In this document: piece by piece, positions 1 through 6,594 of the stretch
Layout of the letters: each line of letters begins with the position of its first letter
Numbering within the stretch: position 1 is the first letter of the stretch
DNA from: Bacilli bacterium
GTDB taxonomy: Bacteria > Bacillota_I > Bacilli_A > RF39 > UBA660
Reading direction: 5' to 3'
Length of the DNA stretch: 9,949 nucleotides
NCBI GenBank assembly: GCA_016302935.1
Contig: JAEDMO010000033.1
Coordinates: 1 to 9,949 of the forward strand
The notes under the pieces: model-generated
Told to the model about the DNA's origin: nothing
Seen by the model: only the letters and a program-made list of their open reading frames with translations
The model's database searches: none
Position numbers and translations under genes: made by a program

Positions 1-42
1 ACTATAAACCATGCTATTGTTAAAACACTAGTTAAAAGATAA
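1..42 (+). CDS. 3' end of an upstream gene (partial, unidentified)
   Basis: Frame 1 is open from the first base and ends at TAA (40-42), giving a 13-residue tail TINHAIVKTLVKR. The other two + frames hit stops within the first 21 bases. The tail is basic, as C-termini often are, and a terminator-like hairpin begins 10 bases after the stop, which is what a real gene end should look like. The fragment is too short to name. In Bacillus the gene before comN-secDF is spoVB, but nothing in these 13 residues identifies it as that. Confidence 0.4.
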   Translation, partial: TINHAIVKTLVKR

Positions 43-52
43 TATATAAAAT

Positions 53-84
53 AAAGTACAATTAAAAAATTGTGCTTTTATTTT
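53..84 (+). terminator. Rho-independent terminator-like hairpin
   Basis: Bases 53-63 pair with 68-78 to give an 11-bp stem with one G.U pair (57.74) and a four-base A loop (64-67). The 3' arm runs into a T-rich tail (76-84, interrupted by one A). It lies just after the stop at 40-42 and before the comN promoter, so it probably ends the upstream transcript. The stem is A+T rich with only two G-C pairs, so efficiency is uncertain. Confidence 0.55.
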
Positions 85-158
85 GATTAATCAATTTATC
101 AAATAATAAACCAACACTTTCTAAGAAAGTAAAAAAACTATTATTTAAATTTTTTCTC

Positions 159-187
159 TTTAAAAAGTAACTAATTTATTATATAAT
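159..187 (+). promoter_or_regulatory. Probable sigma-A promoter for comN-secDF
   Basis: A perfect -10 hexamer TATAAT lies at 182-187. Seventeen bases upstream is TTTAAA (159-164), a 4/6 match to the -35 consensus. Transcription would start near 194, only about a dozen bases before the comN start codon and just ahead of its SD sequence, so the leader would be very short. The background is A+T rich, so the -35 could be chance; the -10 and its position are the stronger part. Confidence 0.45.
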
Positions 188-206
188 ATGAACAAGGGTG
201 GTTTAA

Positions 207-443
207 ATGGAAGAGATAAAATCATTAAAAGAATTATATTTATTACTAAAACCAGCATTTATGGTTAAAAGAAGATTACTTAAATACTCATATTGTTCCT
301 ATGTTTTAGATAAAGATATTTGGGAGTATCTATCAATAGAAAAATGGAAAAAGAAAAACAACTTAACAATTAGTGAAATGGTTGATGATATTATTAATTT
401 AGATAATATTAAGATACATATGTATTTATGTAATAAAAAATAA
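207..443 (+). CDS. comN: ComN-family small protein (post-transcriptional regulator family)
   Basis: A 78-residue soluble protein with no signal peptide or membrane segment. The middle (residues about 33-64) reads VLDKDIWEYLSIEKWKKK followed by a helix rich in I, V, D and L. From memory this matches the core pattern of the Pfam 'Post-transcriptional regulator' family (an acidic-aromatic DLW-x-YL, then a KKW-K motif). Bacillus subtilis ComN belongs to that family; it affects comE mRNA and is placed at division sites through DivIVA. Position supports the call, because in Bacillus comN lies next to secDF and here secDF begins 17 bases downstream. The start ATG at 207 has an AAGGGTGG SD (195-201) five bases before it. 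It is slightly shorter than Bacillus ComN as I recall it, and its target in this organism is unknown. The name rests on a short motif plus synteny. Confidence 0.72.
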   Translation: MEEIKSLKELYLLLKPAFMVKRRLLKYSYCSYVLDKDIWEYLSIEKWKKKNNLTISEMVDDIINLDNIKIHMYLCNKK

Positions 444-460
444 AAAGAAAGAGGTTTATT

Positions 461-2674
461 ATGAAAAAAAAGAAATTATTATGGTTAATATTACCAATTA
501 TATTACTTTTTATCAGTATATTTTTTGCTGATAATATATACAAAAATATGAATTTTGGGCTTGATTTAAAAGGAGGATTTGAAGTTTTATACGAAGTTAG
601 CCCCCTTAATGATGATGAATTAACTAGCGATATGGTTTACTCAACCTATAAAACTTTAGTAAAAAGAATAGACGTATTAGGCGTATCGGAACCAGAAATC
701 ACCATCGAAGGTAAAAATCGCATTCGCATAAGATTAGCAGGAGTAACCGATTCCAACAGTGCCAAGCAAATTCTCCAAAGTACCGCCAGTATAACATTTA
801 GAGATGCTTCTGACAATTTATTGATGACCTCAGAAGTATTAGGAGGCTCTGTAAAATTAACCACCGATAATTACGGAAGACCAGCGGTGTCGTTACCTAT
901 CAAAGATAAAGATAAATTTTATAAAGTAACCAATGAAATTAAAGATAAAAAAGAAAATGTAATCGTCATATGGTTAGATTTTGATGAAGAAATAAATAGT
1001 TATCACAAAGAATCATCAACCTGTGGTAGCCTATCTACCTCAAACTGTTTAAGTGCTGCTATGGTAAACGAAGCATTCAAATCCGATGTTATAATTCAAG
1101 GAAACTTTACTAAAGAAGAAGCCACTAATCTAGTTGAATTAATTAACTCTGGTGCTATGCCAACCAAATTAGAAGAGTTATCGTCAAGATTAGTAGATGC
1201 TACATTCGGTGAAAAATCATTAGAAAAAACAATTTTTGCAGGAGCCGTAGGTCTTATCATAGTTATTTTGATACTAATTGCAATATACCATTTTTCCGGT
1301 TTAATCGCCGCTGTCAACCTAGTATTTTATACCTTTGCCTCATTTTTAATATATAATCTAATTGGTGGGGTGCTAACGCTTCCTGGCATTGCTGCTATGT
1401 TACTAGGTATTGGTATGGCTGTAGATACCTCGATTATCAGTTTTGAAAGAGTAAAAGATGAACTAAAAAAAGGTCTGCCTCTACCTAAAGCATTCATAAT
1501 AGGTAATAAAGAATCACTAAGTAGTATTATTGATGCTAACGTTACAACCATTATTGTAGCTATTATCTTATTTACCTTTGGTGAAAGTGCTATTAAAGGC
1601 TTTGCCACAATGCTAATCATAAATATTATCTTAACCATATTAATAATGATGCTATCAACAAAAATTATATTAAGTAACCTAGTTAGCAGTAATTACTTTA
1701 ACGACAAATTGAACTTATATATTGGCATTACCAAAAAACAATTAGATAATAAAAATAAAAATTTTATTTCAAAACTAGATATTATTAAACCTAGAAATTA
1801 TATTTTAATAGGTACACTTATTTTAATTATAATAGGCTCATTCTTCTTTAAAGATGGATTGAATTTAGGAGTTGAGTTTAAAGGCGGAACCGATATAACT
1901 GTTAACTATAACGACAAATTAAATATTGAAGATGCCAAGGAATATCTAAATAAAAACTATAATATAGAAAAAATAGAAAACTATAAAGATAACAGTAGCA
2001 TTCTTTTAAAAGAAGTATTAAATGAAACCGAAACAAATAATCTTATCAATTACTTTAAAAATGAATATAATACAGATATTGATGTTAATATAATATCCAA
2101 TATTGTTAAAAAAGAATTAACAATAAATGGAATTAAAGCCTTATTAATAGCAATGATTGGTATAATCATCTATGTAAGTATTCGTTTCAAATTCTCATAT
2201 GCAATAAGTGGTATCGTAGCACTTATTCACGATGTATTAATAACATTTATCTTCTTTGCCATATTCAAAATAGAAATAACATCAATATTTATCGCCGCTA
2301 TTCTTACAATTATTGGATATTCAATAAATGACACCATTGTTACATTCGATAGAATTAGATCAACCTATAATAAAGCAAAAGATAAAAAAGAACTAGATAT
2401 CATCGTAAACACCGCTGTTAGAGCCACATTCACAAGAACACTTTTAACAACATTAACAACTCTAATACCAGTATTGTGCTTAATATTCCTAGGTGCAAGT
2501 GAAATAATAAACTTTAATATTGCCTTATTAGTAGGCTTTATCGCTGGAGTATATTCATCGATCTTTATATCAAATTCACTTTGGTACCTAATAGAGAAAA
2601 ATAAAAAAATTAAAAAACCAAAAGATAAAGATAAAGAACCAGATGAACTAATGATAAAAGGTATCAATTACTAA
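461..2674 (+). CDS. secDF: Fused protein-export membrane protein SecDF
   Basis: A 737-residue single chain joining SecD (about 1-410) and SecF (about 440-737), as in Bacillus. SecDF binds the SecYEG translocon and uses the ion gradient to pull exported proteins through the membrane. An N-terminal membrane helix (5-23) leads to the SecD motif FGLDLKGG (32-39). A large outside domain (about 40-250) follows, then five helices (about 255-410). The SecF half repeats this: helix 446-463, motif GVEFKGG (470-476), a smaller outside domain to about 550, and five helices. That gives 12 helices. The residues needed for ion-coupled movement in Thermus SecDF have counterparts here: Asp322 in GMAVDTS, Asp624 in SINDT and Arg659 in TFTRTL. 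Two cysteines (188 and 196) lie in the first outside domain and could form a disulfide. The tail is short, lysine-rich and cytoplasmic. SD sequence AAAGAGG lies six bases before ATG 461. There is no promoter in the 17-base gap to comN, so the two probably share a transcript. Confidence 0.97.
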   Translation: MKKKKLLWLILPIILLFISIFFADNIYKNMNFGLDLKGGFEVLYEVSPLNDDELTSDMVYSTYKTLVKRIDVLGVSEPEITIEGKNRIRIRLAGVTDSNSAKQILQSTASITFRDASDNLLMTSEVLGGSVKLTTDNYGRPAVSLPIKDKDKFYKVTNEIKDKKENVIVIWLDFDEEINSYHKESSTCGSLSTSNCLSAAMVNEAFKSDVIIQGNFTKEEATNLVELINSGAMPTKLEELSSRLVDATFGEKSLEKTIFAGAVGLIIVILILIAIYHFSGLIAAVNLVFYTFASFLIYNLIGGVLTLPGIAAMLLGIGMAVDTSIISFERVKDELKKGLPLPKAFIIGNKESLSSIIDANVTTIIVAIILFTFGESAIKGFATMLIINIILTILIMMLSTKIILSNLVSSNYFNDKLNLYIGITKKQLDNKNKNFISKLDIIKPRNYILIGTLILIIIGSFFFKDGLNLGVEFKGGTDITVNYNDKLNIEDAKEYLNKNYNIEKIENYKDNSSILLKEVLNETETNNLINYFKNEYNTDIDVNIISNIVKKELTINGIKALLIAMIGIIIYVSIRFKFSYAISGIVALIHDVLITFIFFAIFKIEITSIFIAAILTIIGYSINDTIVTFDRIRSTYNKAKDKKELDIIVNTAVRATFTRTLLTTLTTLIPVLCLIFLGASEIINFNIALLVGFIAGVYSSIFISNSLWYLIEKNKKIKKPKDKDKEPDELMIKGINY

Positions 2675-2691
2675 AAAATATTTAAAAATTA

Positions 2692-2720
2692 TTTACATAA
2701 AATATAATATATGTTATTAT
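2692..2720 (+). promoter_or_regulatory. Sigma-A promoter with extended -10 for rpsB-tsf
   Basis: TTTACA (2692-2697) and TATTAT (2715-2720) are separated by exactly 17 bases. A TG sits one base before the -10 (2712-2713), forming an extended -10 element. Transcription should start near 2727. The promoter begins 18 bases after the secDF stop. I see no convincing terminator in that gap, so some read-through from secDF is possible. Confidence 0.72.
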
Positions 2721-2726
2721 ATTTTT

Positions 2727-2828
2727 GGCTTTTCAAAAACACACGCCACGGATTTAGTTGCCTAGTGCCAAATGGTGGTAACTAAAGAAGATGTGAGCGG
2801 AGGATTAAACAAAAGGAGGAATTTAATT
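2727..2828 (+). promoter_or_regulatory. Structured rpsB leader RNA, candidate S2 autoregulatory element
   Basis: About 100 nt of untranslated leader, noticeably richer in G and C than other gaps here. A 10-bp stem joins 2753-2762 to 2777-2786 (one G.U pair). It is capped by a side bulge (2763-2766) and a 3-bp inner stem (2767-2769 with 2774-2776, including one G.U) closed by AAAT. A four-base outer helix (2740-2743 with 2792-2795) encloses a purine-rich internal loop. A competing pairing is possible between GCCAC (2745-2749) and GTGGT (2775-2779), as a pseudoknot or switch. Two SD-like sites follow: GCGGAGG (2797-2803), which has no start codon at the right distance, and AAGGAGG (2813-2819), which serves rpsB. 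No U-tract follows the hairpin, so it is not a terminator. Feedback by S2 on its own leader is known in E. coli; its extension to this RNA is inference. Confidence 0.55.
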
Positions 2829-3761
2829 ATGGCTGTAGTTTCAATGAACTACTTATTAGAAGCAGGAGTCCATTTCGGTCATCAAACAAAAAGATGGAAT
2901 CCAAAGATGAAAGAATACATCTATTCAACAAGAGATGACATATACATCATCGATTTACAAAAAACAGTTGCCTTATTAGAAACGGCATATCAAAAATTAA
3001 ACGAAATAGTTGCAAATGGTGGAGAAGTATTATTCGTAGGTACTAAAAAACAAGCAAGCGAAGTATGTAAGGAAGAAGCCCAAAGAAGTGGTATGTACTA
3101 CGTTACAGAAAGATGGCTTGGAGGTACATTAACAAACTTCAAAACTATTAGAAAAAGAATATATCGTTTAGAAGAAATAGAAAAAATGGAAAAAGACGGA
3201 ACTTTCGACCTATTACCAAAAAAAGAAGTAATTAAACTAAAAAAAGAATACGATAAATTAAACAAAAATTTATGTGGTATTAGAGAAATGAAAAAATTAC
3301 CACAAGCAGTTATTATTGTAGATTCAACAAAAGAATATAATGCTATTAGAGAAGCAAATATTTTAAATATTCCAGTATTTGGTATTATCGATACTAATTG
3401 TGATCCTGATAATGTTGATTATGTAATACCAGGTAACGATGATGCTGTAAGAAGTATTAAAGTAATTCTAGGAGTATTAAATAATGCAATAATCGAAGCT
3501 AAAGGTGGAACATTAGTTGATTATTTAACAGATGAAGATAAAAAAGGTAATAAAAAAGAAAGTATCAAAGAAGAAAAGAAAGTAGAAGTTAAAAAAGAAG
3601 AAACAAAAGAAGAAAAGCCAGTTAAAGAAGTTGCTAAGAAAGAACCAAAATTAGATTTAAATATTCTTACAGTTTCAGAACTTAGAGAATTAGCTAAGAA
3701 AAAAGAAATCAAAGGCTATTCAAAGCTTAAAAAAGAAGAATTAATCGAAGTTTTAAAATAA
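2829..3761 (+). CDS. rpsB: 30S ribosomal protein S2 with C-terminal Rho_N-like extension
   Basis: A 310-residue protein. Residues 1-235 are a full S2: the N-terminal signature region YLLEAGVHFGH (8-18), RWNPKMKEYIY (22-32), WLGGTLTNF (96-104) and the second signature region around PQAVIIVDSTKEY (158-170) up to Ile181-Pro182. S2 binds late to the back of the 30S head-body junction and is required for S1 binding where S1 exists. Residues 236-273 are a charged Lys/Glu linker. Residues 276-310 (LDLNILTVSELRELAKKK, then GYSKLKKEELIEVLK) look like the Rho N-terminal/SAP-like helical module that can touch nucleic acid. S2 is usually about 230-260 residues, so the tail is an addition. The start at 2829 is chosen over an in-frame ATG at 2772. 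It has SD AAGGAGG nine bases upstream, it begins with the family's usual MAVVSMN-type N-terminus, and 2772 lies inside the leader hairpin. tsf follows after 28 bases. Confidence 0.97.
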   Translation: MAVVSMNYLLEAGVHFGHQTKRWNPKMKEYIYSTRDDIYIIDLQKTVALLETAYQKLNEIVANGGEVLFVGTKKQASEVCKEEAQRSGMYYVTERWLGGTLTNFKTIRKRIYRLEEIEKMEKDGTFDLLPKKEVIKLKKEYDKLNKNLCGIREMKKLPQAVIIVDSTKEYNAIREANILNIPVFGIIDTNCDPDNVDYVIPGNDDAVRSIKVILGVLNNAIIEAKGGTLVDYLTDEDKKGNKKESIKEEKKVEVKKEETKEEKPVKEVAKKEPKLDLNILTVSELRELAKKKEIKGYSKLKKEELIEVLK

Positions 3762-3789
3762 ATAATAATTACTATAAGGGAGGATAACT

Positions 3790-4662
3790 ATGATCACAGC
3801 TAGTATGGTAAAAGAATTAAGAGAAACAACCGGTGCCGGAATGTTAGATTGCAAAAAAGCTTTAGAAGAAACAAACGGCAACATGGAAGAAGCTATTACT
3901 TGGCTTAGAGAAAAAGGCATTAGTAAAGCTGCTAAAAAAGCATCACGTATTGCTGCTGAAGGTTTAGCAAAAGTTATAGCAAATGAAGAAAAAGCTGTTA
4001 TAGTAGAAGTAAATTCAGAAACAGACTTTGTTGCTAAAAATGATGAATTCAAATCACTAGTAGATACCATTGCCAAAGCTATTTTAGAAAATAATGTATC
4101 TACCGACGAAGAAGTATTAAATTTAACTGTAGATGGTAAAACTATCCAAGATTTAATTATCGAAAAAACTGCTACTATAGGAGAAAAACTAAGTTTTAGA
4201 AGATTTAATACCTTAACTAAAAATGCTAACGAAGTATTTGGAACATATTCTCATATGGGAGGCAAAATCGTATCTTTAGTAAAATTAACCGGTAATAATA
4301 TGGAACTTGCTAAAGACATTGCAATGCATATTGCAGCTATGAGGCCACTATATCTAAACAGCGAATCAGTACCAAGTGAAGTAGTAGATAAAGAAAGAAA
4401 CATTCTAAAAGAACAAGCAGTAAATGAAGGACTTGCCGAAAGCAAAATCGATATGATCGTTAATGGCAGAATGAATAAGTATTACGAAGAAGTATGTTTA
4501 CTAGATCAATTCTTCATTAAAGAAAACAAAGTTAAAGTATCTGCATATCTAAAAAATCATGGTGTTGAAGCTTTGGAATTTATTCGCTATGAAGTAGGCG
4601 AAGGAATGCAAAAGAAAGAAGAAAATTTTGCGGACGAAGTAATGAAACAAATAAATGGATAA
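3790..4662 (+). CDS. tsf: Elongation factor Ts
   Basis: A 290-residue protein of normal length for EF-Ts, the factor that removes GDP from EF-Tu so that it can reload GTP. An N-terminal UBA-like helical domain (1-52) contains the signature LRETTGAGMLDCKKAL (10-25). The core domain carries TDFVAKN (78-84), the segment that contacts the EF-Tu nucleotide and Mg site. A second core half and the dimerisation region (about 180-230) follow. The C-terminal segment (about 245-275) matches the usual EF-Ts ending. SD AAGGGAGG (3776-3783) lies six bases before the ATG. It follows rpsB by 28 bases without promoter or terminator, so the pair is one operon under the 2692-2720 promoter and the rpsB leader. 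In most Firmicutes pyrH and frr come next; here a terminator and an unrelated gene follow. Confidence 0.98.
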   Translation: MITASMVKELRETTGAGMLDCKKALEETNGNMEEAITWLREKGISKAAKKASRIAAEGLAKVIANEEKAVIVEVNSETDFVAKNDEFKSLVDTIAKAILENNVSTDEEVLNLTVDGKTIQDLIIEKTATIGEKLSFRRFNTLTKNANEVFGTYSHMGGKIVSLVKLTGNNMELAKDIAMHIAAMRPLYLNSESVPSEVVDKERNILKEQAVNEGLAESKIDMIVNGRMNKYYEEVCLLDQFFIKENKVKVSAYLKNHGVEALEFIRYEVGEGMQKKEENFADEVMKQING

Positions 4663-4685
4663 AAGATGTCAATTAGGCATCTTTT
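4661..4685 (+). terminator. Rho-independent terminator after tsf
   Basis: Bases 4661-4670 pair with 4676-4685 (10 bp, one G.U) around a five-base loop AATTA. The stem begins within the tsf stop codon. The 3' arm ends in TTTT. The arm sequence CATCTTTT is repeated at 4697-4705 and is followed by a longer T-rich run (4701-4713), giving an alternative 3' arm with a better U-tract. Either form would end the rpsB-tsf transcript just before the next promoter. Confidence 0.65.
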
Positions 4686-4712
4686 AATTATATAATCATC
4701 TTTTTATTTTTA

Positions 4713-4741
4713 TTGCAATAAAATTATTGTCATGTTATAAT
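4713..4741 (+). promoter_or_regulatory. Sigma-A promoter with extended -10 for the three-gene unit
   Basis: TTGCAA (4713-4718) and a perfect TATAAT (4736-4741) are separated by 17 bases. TG at 4733-4734 forms an extended -10. Transcription should start near 4748, about 27 bases before the chosen ATG at 4775. The promoter lies directly after the tsf terminator. It is the best promoter match in the window and the only clear one between tsf and the end of the capA-like gene. Confidence 0.75.
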
Positions 4742-4774
4742 CAATATATAACAGTTTTAATGGGAAGTGTATTT

Positions 4775-6547
4775 ATGAGAAAAGAAACAAATTATCCATC
4801 AATTGATAAAACACATTTAAAAAATACAAAATTTTTTGAAAGGCATCCGCTTATACCATCTTTAACCTTTTCGCAAGTTTTAGATTTGATGTTTGCATTA
4901 CAAGGTAATCATCAAATCGTCGATTGCCTAGATTTAAGAATAGATTCAAAGCAATTTCAAAAAGATAGTCTTCTTATAGCTAAAGCGTTATTAGAATTGG
5001 GTGTCAAACCAAACGATATAATCACCGTATCAATGCCTAATTATTATCAAGCAATTCCAGTTTTTAAAGCCGCAAATATGATTGGAGCAACTACAACATA
5101 TCTAAATCCATTAGCATCATTTGAAGAGACAAAAAATTATTTAAATTTATATGAATCACCAATTTTCATAAATTGCGGAAAAAATGAAGAATATAATAAT
5201 GAAATTAGAAAAAATACTAGTGTTAAACATGTAATAACTATGAAAGAAGAATTAATTAATAGTATTGACTTTTATCAAAAAGATAATTACACCATAGGAA
5301 ACAAAGAAGACTTATCTTTTCACGAACTAGGACTTGTAAGTGACTATCAAAAAGGAAGGTTTAAAACTAATTTTGGTGGTAAACAAAATGCCCTTATTTT
5401 ATATACTAGTGGGTCAACCGGCAAAGCCAAGAACCTGCTATTTACCAATGAAAACCTAATTGCATCCTGCATTTATTTAAAAAATTCTACCCACGTCCCA
5501 AAGCCAACCGAGAATGACAAAAGATGGATGAATGTTGTACCATTTATGTACCCTTATGGGTTTGGAGCATCTGTTTTACAAACATTTTTAAGTGGTAGAG
5601 AAGTAATTTTAACACCTAATCTATCTCCAGAAAACATTTCATACTACTATAGTAAAAAACCTGATTTAGTGTTTGGAAGTCCTGCACATTTAGAGCTTAC
5701 AAAAAGGAATTTACCAAAAGACCAAGATCTTTCCAACTTAAAAATATATCTATCAGGAGGTGACTATTTATCTGTATCTCAATCCCATGATGCCATTGAA
5801 TATTTTAAACAACATGGTGCTAATGCAACAATCAGTAATTCATCTGGTACTGGTGAGACTCTAGGCTGTAGCACTAATGCAATGAACGTGCCATATCGTC
5901 CTGAAACTGTAGGCCAATTAGTGGTAGGGCCAGAATATCTAATCGTCGACCCAGAAACTGGAAAAGAAGTAAAATATGGTGAAGTAGGAGTTTTATGTAC
6001 TAGAGGCAAGCACGTATTTAAAGGATATTATAAAGATGAAAAACTAACTGAAGAAACAATGAAATATTATAATGGCAAAAAATACTATGTTACTGGCAAC
6101 ATTGGCTTTTTAGATAAAGATAGATATTTTACCTTAATTGGTAGAGCATCACGTTTCTTTATCATAAACACCTTAAATAAAGTTTATTGTGAACTAGTCC
6201 AACAAGTTGTTTCAAATATTGATGTAGTAGATAGCTGTGCCATCGTACCAAAACCAAACGAAGAAACCCTATATAAATGCAAAGCATATGTAGTATTAAA
6301 ACCGGGAATAGTAGCTAGCAAAGAGATAGAAAATTATATCATTAACAAATGTAAAGAAACATTTATAGATCCAGAAACAAACGAAGAAACTATATTAAAA
6401 GACTATGAAATACCTGAAAGCGTTAATTTTTTAGAAACTCTTCCAAGAACAAATGCTGCCGAAAAAATTGACTACGAAAAACTTAAAAAAATGGCCCAAG
6501 AAGAGTACAATTATGAAAAAGGTAAAACGCTTACTAAACATAAATAA
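4775..6547 (+). CDS. AMP-forming acyl/aryl adenylate synthetase (ANL superfamily), divergent
   Basis: A 590-residue cytoplasmic protein of the class that activates a carboxylic acid with ATP to an acyl-AMP and usually then loads CoA or a carrier protein. The phosphate-binding A3 motif TSGSTGKAK (211-219) is intact, and SNSSGTGET (354-361 region) stands where the A5 motif lies. The C-terminal subdomain starts near 450. Three core positions are odd. A7 reads YVTGN (438-442) where TGD is normal. A8 reads GRASRFFIINT (456-466), lacking the usual Asp, Lys and hinge Gly. A10 reads PRTNAAEKIDY (557-567), with Glu for Gly and one extra residue, though a Lys (564) remains. Substrate cannot be told; no carrier protein is adjacent. 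The start at 4775 has SD-like GGGAAG (4762-4767). A longer in-frame TTG start at 4727 would lie inside the promoter, and ATG 4760 lacks an SD. The next gene begins 47 bases later with no terminator between. Confidence 0.85.
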   Translation: MRKETNYPSIDKTHLKNTKFFERHPLIPSLTFSQVLDLMFALQGNHQIVDCLDLRIDSKQFQKDSLLIAKALLELGVKPNDIITVSMPNYYQAIPVFKAANMIGATTTYLNPLASFEETKNYLNLYESPIFINCGKNEEYNNEIRKNTSVKHVITMKEELINSIDFYQKDNYTIGNKEDLSFHELGLVSDYQKGRFKTNFGGKQNALILYTSGSTGKAKNLLFTNENLIASCIYLKNSTHVPKPTENDKRWMNVVPFMYPYGFGASVLQTFLSGREVILTPNLSPENISYYYSKKPDLVFGSPAHLELTKRNLPKDQDLSNLKIYLSGGDYLSVSQSHDAIEYFKQHGANATISNSSGTGETLGCSTNAMNVPYRPETVGQLVVGPEYLIVDPETGKEVKYGEVGVLCTRGKHVFKGYYKDEKLTEETMKYYNGKKYYVTGNIGFLDKDRYFTLIGRASRFFIINTLNKVYCELVQQVVSNIDVVDSCAIVPKPNEETLYKCKAYVVLKPGIVASKEIENYIINKCKETFIDPETNEETILKDYEIPESVNFLETLPRTNAAEKIDYEKLKKMAQEEYNYEKGKTLTKHK

Positions 6548-6594
6548 AACATAAATACCTTAAAAAAATTAAATTATAGATAGAGGTGAATAAT

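Noticed and set aside
116..130. Small perfect inverted repeat ACTTTC-TAA-GAAAGT, considered as operator or terminator
   Set aside because: A 6-bp stem in A+T-rich sequence is easily chance, no U-tract follows on either strand, and it does not overlap the predicted promoter.
646..2667. Several minus-strand open frames opposite secDF
   Set aside because: They have no SD sites and no recognisable domains, and they mirror a well-supported gene. They are shadows of the coding strand.
2772..2828. N-terminal extension of rpsB starting at the in-frame ATG 2772 (19 extra residues)
   Set aside because: That ATG has no SD sequence and lies within the leader hairpin. The extra residues translate the leader and the SD itself. 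ATG 2829 has a near-ideal SD and gives the standard S2 N-terminus.
3540..3650. Lys/Glu-rich repeats in the rpsB tail considered as a tandem DNA repeat
   Set aside because: Units are irregular, with no constant period. This is low-complexity linker sequence rather than a true repeat.
4727..4774. Longer synthetase start at TTG 4727, or at ATG 4760
   Set aside because: TTG 4727 is upstream of the -10 element and could not be in the transcript. ATG 4760 lacks an SD, while ATG 4775 has GGGAAG at a suitable distance.
6586..6594. GTG 6586 as start of the kinase-like gene
   Set aside because: The GTG is part of the AGAGGTGA sequence that acts as SD for ATG 6595.
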